A DNA stretch of 64,000 bases from Micromonospora sp. NBC_01740 (GTDB lineage: Bacteria; Actinomycetota; Actinomycetes; Mycobacteriales; Micromonosporaceae). The translations under genes and the position numbers were made by a program. The DNA is taken from positions 620,001 to 684,000 of the forward strand of contig NZ_CP109150.1 of assembly GCF_035920365.1 (NCBI RefSeq), given 5' to 3'. This document shows, one piece after another, positions 1 to 6,785 of this stretch (within the stretch, counting starts at the first letter, position 1; each line of letters opens with the position of its first letter). Below the pieces are notes generated by a model. That model did no database searches. It saw only the letters and a program-made list of their open reading frames with translations, and had not been told where the DNA came from.

Positions 1-700
1 CCACGAAGGAGGAGAACTGCTCCTCGTCGAGCTTGCCGGCGACGAGGGCGGTGTAGACGACCGACTGCTCCTCGGCGACGGCCGCCTTGGCGCGGGCGAA
101 CGCGGCGACCGCGCGCCGGGCGTCCGAGAGCCGCTCGTCGCCGGGCAGCTGGGCCAGCCCGTCGCCGTACGCGACCAGGTCGGTGATGATGACCCCGTAG
201 CGGAGCGCCGCCTCGGCGACCGCCATCTGCTGGCGGTCCAGCACCTCCTGCCGGGTGCTGGCGAGCGTCTCCAGGTGCTCGTCGATGGTCGCCAGCCGCT
301 CCCGTACGGCGGCCGGCACCTCGCCGACCCGTCCGCGCTCCGCCCGGTACGCCTCGACCCGCTCGTCGGTGCTGCGCACCCGCAGGTTGTAGGCGTCGGC
401 CTTCTGCTGCGGCGTCGACAGGAAGGCGGCGGCGGCCATCCGCTCGGCGTGCAGGTCCTGCGTCAACGCGGAGACGTCGATGGAGAGCGCCGTCAGCGCC
501 CGGGCCTGGTTGGCGTCGAAGGTGTTCTCACCGACGGCGACGAGTCGGACCGTGGCCAACGCGAGCACCGCGGCGACCGGCACGACCAGGATCAGGGCGA
601 GCTTGGAGCGGATCCGCACGTCGCGGAGCCGGGGCAGCCGACGCCGCTTGGGCTGTTCGGTGTCGCCACTCGCGGGCAGGGTCGTCGGTCCGGTGCTCAC
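1..700 (-). CDS. Nitrate/nitrite-sensing (NIT-type) sensor histidine kinase, N-terminal part
   Basis: The reading frame runs off the left edge of the window, so only the first 233 residues are present. It begins with GTG at 700, preceded by GGAGG at 708-712 (7-nt spacing). A basic, proline-rich cytoplasmic N-terminus is followed by one hydrophobic segment (about residues 33-55) and then a helical, Ala/Glu/Arg-rich stretch that looks like an extracytoplasmic all-helical NIT sensor domain. The HAMP and kinase domains would lie outside the window and are not seen. Such kinases in actinomycetes often head conservon clusters with Roadblock, DUF742 and GTPase genes; whether that holds here cannot be seen. 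It diverges from the binding-protein gene at 1146. Confidence 0.68.
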   Translation of the reverse strand, partial: MSTGPTTLPASGDTEQPKRRRLPRLRDVRIRSKLALILVVPVAAVLALATVRLVAVGENTFDANQARALTALSIDVSALTQDLHAERMAAAAFLSTPQQKADAYNLRVRSTDERVEAYRAERGRVGEVPAAVRERLATIDEHLETLASTRQEVLDRQQMAVAEAALRYGVIITDLVAYGDGLAQLPGDERLSDARRAVAAFARAKAAVAEEQSVVYTALVAGKLDEEQFSSFV

Positions 701-1145
701 GACATCGCCTCCGTCGTTTCTTCCACGCCTGCCCCGCCGACTCGCGCCCGGTGCAGCGGACTGCGCCACACGCGGCACGGCCGCGATTTCATCAGAACTG
801 ATCCTGTTTGGGAAGTCGCGGCGGGGTAGGAAACGGTCTGAGGGCTCGCATCCCGTGATCCGGTCAACTAATACCTTCAATTCTCCATGCCCGTGAACAG
901 GGCATGTAACTCCAGAGTGGTCATCCGTGTCGTATTAGTAAGCGTTTGCAAACTTCCCGTTGCCCCACCATGTGGGATACGTGTCCCGAAACGCATCCGA
1001 GGCTCCGCTTGACCGCGGGGCGCGGCGTTGGCAAGGTTTTGCAGGCTTCGCGCACACCGTACGGCAGACCGATCCCGTTCCTCTACTGAGGACGGACAAC
1101 CCGGCGGTGACCGGGTACCGCCCGGGCCGCATCTGGAGGACTGAG
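701..1145. promoter_or_regulatory. Divergent intergenic region between sensor kinase and binding-protein genes
   Basis: This 445-nt gap separates two divergent genes and must hold both promoters. It is locally AT-richer than its surroundings around 840-960 and contains three symmetric elements, listed separately at 867-953. I found no convincing -35/-10 pair at normal spacing, so promoters are not placed. The translated frames here have no recognisable protein. Confidence 0.5.
867..953. repeat. Nested inverted repeats and a palindrome (operator-like)
   Basis: ACTAATAC at 867-874 is the exact reverse complement of GTATTAGT at 932-939. Between them CATGCCC (886-892) pairs with GGGCATG (900-906) around a 7-nt loop. 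Just outside, GTTTGCAAAC at 944-953 is a perfect 10-bp palindrome of the kind bound by LacI-family and other dimeric regulators. The elements lie in the divergent promoter region, so transcription-factor sites are more likely than a terminator. No regulator is identified. Confidence 0.5.
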
Positions 1146-2327
1146 TTGAGCCCCATCCGCTCCGCGACCGCCGCGGCGCTCGCATCGGCCGTGCTGGCCA
1201 CCACGCTCACCGGCTGCCAGTTCGGGGCGGACGAGCAGGACACGAGTCCCATCGTCATCGCCGCGGACCTCGAGCTCTCCGGCGCGGCCGCGCCCGTCGG
1301 CAAGGCGTACCAGCGGGCGCTGGAACTGAAGGTCGAGCAGCTGAACTCGTCCGGCGCGCTCAACGGCCGGAAGGTCGAGCTGCGGGTGAAGGACAACCGG
1401 TCGGACGCGAGCGAGTCGCTGCGCAACATCGGTGACTTCAGCGCTGATTCCCAAGTCAGCGCCATCATCATGGGCGGCTGCAACGAATGCGCCGTCGGTG
1501 CCGTCCGCACCATCAACGAGAAGCGAATTCCCACCATTGCGCTCGCCGCCTCCAGCGCCGTGTCCACCCCGGTCGCCGACCGGCGGTACGTGTTCAAGCT
1601 CTCCCCGAACGCGGCCGACAGCGCCGCCGCCCTCGCCGGCGAGATGCGCCGCAAGGGCGTCCGCAAGGCGGGCGTGCTGCACAGCGACGACGCCTACGGC
1701 CGCGAGGGGTTGACCGCGCTGCGCGCCGAGTTCGCGAAGGCCGGCGTCAAACTGCTGCGCGAGGAGGCCGTGCGCACCACCGCCACCGACGTCGCCAAGC
1801 CGGTCAAGGACCTGATCGACAAGAAGCCGGACGCGCTGGTCGTCTGGACCCCGGCGGAGCAGGCGACGCTGGCCGCCACCGCCGCCCAGCAGGCCAAGTA
1901 CAAGGGCGAACTCTTCTTCGACGCGACGGCGGCCGGCGACCTCTTCCTCGGTGCCGCGTCCGGGGCGACCGAACGCACCACGCTGGTCTTCACCCAGACC
2001 ATGGTGATCGACGACGTCATCGCCACCACCCCGGCCAAGGCGGCCCGCCGCCAGTGGTTCCAGGACTACACCGCCCGCTTCGGCGGCTACAACGGATCCT
2101 CCTCGTTCGCGGCCGACGCGGTGCAGCTCATCGCCGACGCCGAACTCCGCTCGGGCGGCGAGCCCGGCGAGGTCGACCGCGACGGCGTCCGGAACGTGCT
2201 GGAGACGACCCAGCTGGACGGTCTCTCCGGGCCGATCCGGATGACCCCGGACAACCACTCCGGCCTGATGCCGCAGGCCCTCACCACCCTGGTCGCGCGC
2301 AACGGGCGCTGGCGCCTCGCGGGCTGA
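1146..2327 (+). CDS. ABC transporter substrate-binding lipoprotein, type I periplasmic-binding fold (amino acid/urea family)
   Basis: The product is 393 residues. The TTG start at 1146 is chosen because GGAGG sits at 1135-1139 and it gives a clean lipoprotein signal peptide with lipobox LTGC at Cys24; an upstream in-frame ATG would place extra residues before the signal. The body resembles Leu/Ile/Val- or urea-type type I binding proteins (Peripla_BP_6): an N-terminal IVIAADLELSG strand, a GGCNECAVGA loop, and a central PNAADSAAALAGEM region. No permease or ATPase of that family lies beside it, so it may be an orphan receptor or may work with the divergent sensor kinase. The ligand is unknown. 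Confidence 0.8.
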   Translation: MSPIRSATAAALASAVLATTLTGCQFGADEQDTSPIVIAADLELSGAAAPVGKAYQRALELKVEQLNSSGALNGRKVELRVKDNRSDASESLRNIGDFSADSQVSAIIMGGCNECAVGAVRTINEKRIPTIALAASSAVSTPVADRRYVFKLSPNAADSAAALAGEMRRKGVRKAGVLHSDDAYGREGLTALRAEFAKAGVKLLREEAVRTTATDVAKPVKDLIDKKPDALVVWTPAEQATLAATAAQQAKYKGELFFDATAAGDLFLGAASGATERTTLVFTQTMVIDDVIATTPAKAARRQWFQDYTARFGGYNGSSSFAADAVQLIADAELRSGGEPGEVDRDGVRNVLETTQLDGLSGPIRMTPDNHSGLMPQALTTLVARNGRWRLAG

Positions 2328-2385
2328 CCGGCCGGTCGGTGGTGGACGGGCCCCGACGCACGGGACCGCGTCGGACCAGCGCGCC

Positions 2386-2418
2386 GGTGTGGCCCGCCGT
2401 ACCCCGGCGGGCCACACC
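2386..2418. terminator. Bidirectional hairpin between convergent genes
   Basis: A perfect 14-bp stem (2386-2399 with 2405-2418) closes a TACCC loop. It lies between the ends of the convergent binding-protein (2327) and permease (2437) genes. There is no T tract, as is usual for actinobacterial terminators. Confidence 0.7.
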
Positions 2419-2436
2419 ATCGACCGTCCGAGCGGG

Positions 2437-3282
2437 TCAGCGGGCCGACGTGGTGGCGCGGACCCACGGCAGGGCGAGCCGCTCGACCAGGGACAGTGCG
2501 CTGTAGAGCAGGATGCTCATCAGCGCGATCAGCACGATCGCCGCCCAGGCGGTCGCGGTGTCCCCCACGCCGTTGTACTGCAGGATCTGGTAGCCCAGCC
2601 CCGGCTTGTCGGAGTAGAACTCGCCGATCACCGCGCCGATCGCGGCCAGCGGCATCGCCACCTTGAGCCCGACGAAGATCTGCGGCAGCGCGGCGGGGAG
2701 GCGCACCTTGCGGAACGCCTGCCACCACGAGGCGTTCAGCGACCGGGCCAGCTCGGCCAGGTCGTTGGGGGTGGTGGTGAGACCGGTCGCCGTGGAGAGC
2801 ACGACCGGGAAGAAGCAGAGCAGGAACACCATGGTCAGGATCGGCTTCGTACCCCAGCCGACCGAGACCACCAGCAGCGGCCCGAGGGCGATCTTCGGCA
2901 CCGCGTTGACCGCCACCAGCAGCGGCGCGAACATCCGCTCGACGCGGCGGGAGCCGGCCAGGGCCATCCCGATCAGCACCCCGGCCACCGCCGACAACAG
3001 GAAGCCGACCACCGTCATCGTGGTGGTGACGCCCAGCGCCGGCATCAGCACGTCGGCGCCCGCGACCAGCGCCTTCCACACCGCCTGCGGCGGGGGCAGC
3101 GACACCGGGTGCACCAGTTGCAGGCCCGACGTGACCAGCCACCAGGCGGCCACCGTGATCACCGCGCCGAGCAGCGGCAGCCCGACGGCTGCCGGGCGTA
3201 CGCCGGAGCGGCGCGGGGCCGTGGGCCGGTGCGCGGGCTCCGTTCCGGTGCGGACGGACCGGGTACCGGTCGTCTCCGTCAC
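2437..3282 (-). CDS. ABC transporter permease, SsuC/TauC/ThiX-type
   Basis: This 281-residue membrane protein has a proline/arginine-rich N-terminal tail of about 30 residues, then roughly six hydrophobic segments. The EAA-like cytoplasmic loop (LAELARSLNASWWQAF followed by KVRLPAALP) is the contact site for the ATPase and marks the BPD_transp_1 family. The GTG start at 3282 follows an AGGAGA ribosome site. It is transcribed after the lipoprotein gene at 3384-4415, across a strong hairpin. Together with that gene and the divergent ATPase at 4681 it forms one importer of the nitrate/sulfonate/taurine/pyrimidine class. The substrate cannot be read from the permease. Confidence 0.88.
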   Translation of the reverse strand: MTETTGTRSVRTGTEPAHRPTAPRRSGVRPAAVGLPLLGAVITVAAWWLVTSGLQLVHPVSLPPPQAVWKALVAGADVLMPALGVTTTMTVVGFLLSAVAGVLIGMALAGSRRVERMFAPLLVAVNAVPKIALGPLLVVSVGWGTKPILTMVFLLCFFPVVLSTATGLTTTPNDLAELARSLNASWWQAFRKVRLPAALPQIFVGLKVAMPLAAIGAVIGEFYSDKPGLGYQILQYNGVGDTATAWAAIVLIALMSILLYSALSLVERLALPWVRATTSAR

Positions 3283-3318
3283 GGATTTCTCCTCTCCTGC
3301 CGGCCGGGCCGGCACGCG

Positions 3319-3366
3319 ACGGGGGGTGCGGTCGACCGGGTCGCCCCGGTCGACCGCACCCCCCGT
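3319..3366 (-). terminator. Perfect 22-bp hairpin between binding-protein and permease genes
   Basis: Arms 3319-3340 and 3345-3366 are exact reverse complements with a 4-nt TCGC loop. The stem follows the lipoprotein stop codon and precedes the permease start in the same transcript. It probably acts as a leaky terminator or 3' stabiliser that keeps the lipoprotein more abundant than the permease. This is inference from known ABC operons. Confidence 0.7.
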
Positions 3367-3383
3367 GCCACGGTGGGCGGCTG

Positions 3384-4415
3384 TCAGGCCTTCGGCGCGA
3401 GGCTGAAGTCGATGATCTGGTCGGGGGTGATGTTCTGCTTGAGCGCGCCGGCGCCCTGCAGGATCGCGATGCTCTTGGCGACCCGGCCGCTGTCCAGGGT
3501 GCCGAGCTGGGTGCCGGAGTTGCTGGAGCGCACGTAGCCGGCCATGAGCTGGAGCTCGGCGGCGGCCGCGGCGGGGTTGGCGGCGTCGACGTTCTTCTTC
3601 AGCAGCTCGCCCGCCTCCTGCGGGTTGGTCAGCGCGTAGTCCAGGCCCTTCAACAGGGCCCCGGTGAACCGCTTGACCATCTCCGGCTTCTCCTTGGCGA
3701 TCTTGGAGGAGGTGATCAGCACGTTGCCGTAGAGGTCCTGCATCACGTTGCTGTAGGGCAGCATGACGGCCTTCTGCTTGGTCACCGTCTCGATCGTGGG
3801 CTGGCCGACCACGAACTGGCCGATGCCGTCCACCGTGCCGGAGCCGAGCATGCCCATCAGGGCCTGCGCCTGGCCGGGCACCCACTGCACCTTGCTGGCG
3901 TCCACGCCGGCCATCCGGGCGTACGTCGGGAAGAGGTTGCGCACGACGGAGCCCTCGGTGTCGGCGAGCTTCTTGCCCTCCAGGTCCTTCGGCGACGCGA
4001 TGCCCTTGCCCTCGACGGTGGCGATGGCGGCCATCGTGCGCTGCTGGATCGCGGCGACCGCGACGAAGTCCTTGGCCTGGCCGCCGCCGAGCTGGAGCAG
4101 ACCGCCGGTGAGGTCGATCGGGCCGAACTGGGCCTGGCCGCCGACGATTGTCGAGATCACGGCGTTGGTGCCCTGACCCGGCTTGATGTCGACGTCGAAC
4201 CCGGCCTCCTTGAAGAAGCCCTTCTCCTTAGCGACCCAGGCGTAGGAGTCACGGCCGAAGTTGCCGAACGAGGTGAGGTAGGTCACCTTCTCCAACGCCG
4301 CGCCGTTGCCGCCCTTGGCGTCGGCGCCGGAGTCCGAGTCGCCGCTGCACCCGGAGACCAGGGCGAGGGCGGTGGCCAGCGCAGCGGCAGCGACCGTACG
4401 GGTCAGCCTTCTCAT
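3384..4415 (-). CDS. NMT1/THI5-like ABC substrate-binding lipoprotein
   Basis: The product is 343 residues. ATG at 4415 gives the motif MRRLTRTV, a hydrophobic signal and lipobox VSGC with Cys23. AAAGGA lies 12 nt upstream. A longer in-frame start would bury the signal peptide. The mature part begins with a WVAKEKGFFKEAGFDVD segment and a GGQAQFGPIDLTGG ligand-pocket loop, both typical of the NMT1/SsuA fold that binds sulfonates, nitrate or hydroxymethylpyrimidine-like compounds. Its position 5 kb from a complete thiamine operon makes a pyrimidine precursor a reasonable guess, but no TPP element precedes it, so sulfonate or another aromatic ligand is equally possible. Confidence 0.85.
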   Translation of the reverse strand: MRRLTRTVAAAALATALALVSGCSGDSDSGADAKGGNGAALEKVTYLTSFGNFGRDSYAWVAKEKGFFKEAGFDVDIKPGQGTNAVISTIVGGQAQFGPIDLTGGLLQLGGGQAKDFVAVAAIQQRTMAAIATVEGKGIASPKDLEGKKLADTEGSVVRNLFPTYARMAGVDASKVQWVPGQAQALMGMLGSGTVDGIGQFVVGQPTIETVTKQKAVMLPYSNVMQDLYGNVLITSSKIAKEKPEMVKRFTGALLKGLDYALTNPQEAGELLKKNVDAANPAAAAAELQLMAGYVRSSNSGTQLGTLDSGRVAKSIAILQGAGALKQNITPDQIIDFSLAPKA

Positions 4416-4680
4416 CAGTGCACCATGTCCTTTCCGACCGGAGCGGCACGCCGCCGCCGGAGGGGGTTGTCTGGCGGGCCGGCCGAGGGGTTGGGCCGGC
4501 AAACCGTCGTGAGGGGACTCTTAGCTGGCACAGCGTACGAGAAACCGGCCCTGACAATGCCCGGCGTATGGGTTTCGTTACGGAAAAATCCTCGCTTCCA
4601 CCCCGGACGTCGTGTCGTCCACACCAGGCGGTTACCCTGGGCCGCGATCGCTGATCGCCGACTCAGGAGGTCCGCCGGAG
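4416..4680. promoter_or_regulatory. Divergent region between importer lipoprotein and ATPase genes
   Basis: The gap separates the two divergent arms of the importer. Just before the ATPase ribosome site AGGAGG (4665-4670) is a small perfect inverted repeat, GCGATC (4644-4649) and GATCGC (4653-4658), which could be an operator. I looked for a TPP aptamer on both strands and found none. Confidence 0.35.
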
Positions 4681-5466
4681 ATGATCAAGCTTTCCGGGGT
4701 GTCCCGCACCTTCGACGGCCGCAGCGGCCGGGTCGAGGCGCTGCGCGGCATCGACCTCGACGTGGCGGCGGGCGAGTTCGTCGCCGTACTCGGCCGCTCC
4801 GGTTGCGGCAAGTCCACGATGCTGCGTCTGATCGCCGGCCTGCTCCCGGTCAGCGAGGGCAGGATCACCGTGGCCGGTGCGCCGATCACCAAGCCCCGCC
4901 CGGACATCGCGATGCTCTTCCAGCGGCCGGCCCTGCTCCCCTGGCGCACCGTCCTGGACAACGTCCTGCTGCCGGTCGAGATGTTCGGCTGGAAGCGGGC
5001 CAAGCACCGCGACCGGGCCCGGCAACTGCTGGAACTCGCCGGACTGGGCGGCTTCGAGAAGCGGCTGCCGCACGAACTCTCCGGCGGCATGCAGCAGCGC
5101 GTCTCGCTGTGCCGGTCGCTGATCGGCGAGCCCCGGGTGATGCTGATGGACGAGCCGTTCTCCGCGCTCGACGCGCTCACCCGCGAGGAACTCTCCGGCG
5201 AGTTGCAGCGCGTGCACATGACGTCCGGGGCCACCGTCGTCTTCGTCACCCACTCGATCGACGAGGCGGTGCTGCTGGCCGACCGGGTGGTCGTACTCAG
5301 CCCTCGCCCCGGCCGGATCCGCAAGGTGGTCGACGTGAACATCCCGCGACCGCGCACCCTCGGCCGCAACGCGCACCTGGCGGACGTCGCCCGGGTCAGC
5401 GCCGACCTGCACGAACTCCTCATGGAGCGGGACCTGCCGGTGACAGCCGGCGCGGAAACACGATGA
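4681..5466 (+). CDS. ABC transporter ATP-binding protein, SsuB/TauB/ThiZ-type
   Basis: The 261-residue protein carries every ABC ATPase motif: Walker A GRSGCGKST (38-46), Q-loop LFQRPALLPW, signature LSGGMQQR starting at 133, Walker B VMLMDEP (153-159), D-loop SALD and H-loop VTHS. The LLPW after the Q-loop is common in nitrate/sulfonate/taurine importers. ATG at 4681 follows AGGAGG. The stop overlaps the next gene by ATGA, so the LLM oxidoreductase is translationally coupled to it. It should energise the permease at 2437 with the lipoprotein at 3384, which lie on the opposite strand. Confidence 0.92.
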   Translation: MIKLSGVSRTFDGRSGRVEALRGIDLDVAAGEFVAVLGRSGCGKSTMLRLIAGLLPVSEGRITVAGAPITKPRPDIAMLFQRPALLPWRTVLDNVLLPVEMFGWKRAKHRDRARQLLELAGLGGFEKRLPHELSGGMQQRVSLCRSLIGEPRVMLMDEPFSALDALTREELSGELQRVHMTSGATVVFVTHSIDEAVLLADRVVVLSPRPGRIRKVVDVNIPRPRTLGRNAHLADVARVSADLHELLMERDLPVTAGAETR

Positions 5467-6419
5467 GCATGCGGGTCACCGTCTTCACCGAGCCGCACCG
5501 GGGCGCCAGCTACGACGACCAGCTCCGCTTCGCCCGGCTGGCCGAGGACGGCGGCTTCGAGGGCTTCCTCCGCGCCGACCACTACCAGGCGATGGGTGAC
5601 GAGCCCGCGCCCCCCGGCCCGACCGACGCCTGGCTGACGCTGGCCGCGCTGGCCCGCGAGACCAGCCGGATCCGGCTCGGCACCCTGGTCACCTCCGCCA
5701 CCTTCCGGCTGCCCGGCCCGCTGGCCGTGATGGTGGCCCAGGTGGACCAGATGAGCGGCGGCCGGGTCGACCTCGGCATCGGCGCCGGCTGGTACGAACG
5801 CGAGCACACCTCCTACGGCATCCCGTTCCCGGGCATCGGCGAGCGCTTCGACCGGCTCGCCGAGCAGTTGGAGATCATCACCGGGCTGTGGCGGACGCCG
5901 CCGGGCGAGACGTACAGCTTCACCGGCGACCACTACCGGCTGGTGGACGCCCCCGCCCTGCCGAAGCCGGTGCAGGCGCCCGGCCCACCGGTCATCGTGG
6001 GCGGACGCGGCCCGAAGCGCACCCCCGACCTCGCCGCCCGCTACGCCGACGAGTTCAACATGCCGTTCAAGACCGTCGCGGAGACCGCCGCCGCGTACGA
6101 GCGGGTGCGGGAGGCCTGCGACCGGGCCGGCCGGGCCGAGTCGGGACGCGCCCCGCTCACCCTCTCCGCCGGCATCGTGGTGGCGATCGGCCGCACCGAC
6201 GCCGAGGCGCAGCGCCGCGCCGCCCCGCTGCACGCCACGAGCGCGCTGCCGCCGGAGGACGCGGTGGTCGGCTCGCCCGCGCAGCTCGTCGACCGGATCG
6301 GCGAGTTCGCCGCCGTCGGCGCCACCCGGGTGCACCTGCGCCTGATCGACTTCGCCGACCTCGACCACCTGGAGCTCATCGCCGCCGAGGTGCTCCCCCG
6401 ACTGGACGGAACCCGATGA
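5463..6419 (+). CDS. LLM-class flavin/F420-dependent oxidoreductase
   Basis: This 318-residue protein has a luciferase-like TIM-barrel pattern: N-terminal MRVTVFTEP strand, ADHYQ after strand 2, LGTLVTSATFRLPGPLA, the loop GRVDLGIGAGWYEREH, and PVIVGGRGPKRTPDLAARYADEFN near the cofactor site. Such enzymes use FMNH2 or F420; actinomycetes of this group make F420. It overlaps the ATPase stop by ATGA and overlaps the cupin start at its own end. Coupling to an importer suggests it modifies the imported compound, for example by oxygenation or ring reduction. The exact reaction is unknown. Confidence 0.85.
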   Translation: MSMRVTVFTEPHRGASYDDQLRFARLAEDGGFEGFLRADHYQAMGDEPAPPGPTDAWLTLAALARETSRIRLGTLVTSATFRLPGPLAVMVAQVDQMSGGRVDLGIGAGWYEREHTSYGIPFPGIGERFDRLAEQLEIITGLWRTPPGETYSFTGDHYRLVDAPALPKPVQAPGPPVIVGGRGPKRTPDLAARYADEFNMPFKTVAETAAAYERVREACDRAGRAESGRAPLTLSAGIVVAIGRTDAEAQRRAAPLHATSALPPEDAVVGSPAQLVDRIGEFAAVGATRVHLRLIDFADLDHLELIAAEVLPRLDGTR

Positions 6420-6718
6420 CCGACGCACACCTCGAACTCGGCCCGGTGGGCCAGGAGATCGTGTACGAGAACGACCGCGTCCGCGTCTGGCACATCCGGC
6501 TGGAGCCGGGCGAGCGGCAGCCGCTGCACCGGCACGACCACCCGTACCTCGTGGTGGCGATCCAGGGCGCGAAGAACGTCGTACAGACGATCGACGGCAC
6601 CCTCATCGACGCCGACGAGCCGACCGGCGGGGTGGTCTACCGGGATCCGGGCGCCGTGCACATGCTGACCAACGTGGGCGACACGACGTACCTGGCCCGG
6701 CTGGTCGAACTGAAGTAA
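6416..6718 (+). CDS. Small single-domain cupin
   Basis: The 100-residue protein is one cupin barrel. The first cupin motif is visible as PLHRHDHPYLVV and the second as GAVHMLTNVGDT, with three histidines able to bind a metal. ATG at 6416 overlaps the oxidoreductase stop by ATGA, so it is the third coupled gene of this unit. It could be a dioxygenase, an isomerase or a small-molecule-binding protein; the sequence does not decide. The transcript ends in the short gap before 6786. Confidence 0.82.
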   Translation: MTDAHLELGPVGQEIVYENDRVRVWHIRLEPGERQPLHRHDHPYLVVAIQGAKNVVQTIDGTLIDADEPTGGVVYRDPGAVHMLTNVGDTTYLARLVELK

Positions 6719-6785
6719 CCGCCGGCCGGCGGGTCGCCCCCCGCTCGCGGCGCGCCGGTGGCGGCCTGGTCAACAGGTGCGTAAC

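Noticed and set aside
4416..4680. A TPP riboswitch before the NMT1/THI5-type importer
   Set aside because: The conserved CTGAGA and the CCTGATC/GGTAATGCC blocks are absent on both strands.
4425..5462. An N-terminal extension of the LLM oxidoreductase reading through the ABC ATPase region
   Set aside because: The ATPase is certain in another frame, and the ATGA overlap gives a good start for the oxidoreductase at 5463.
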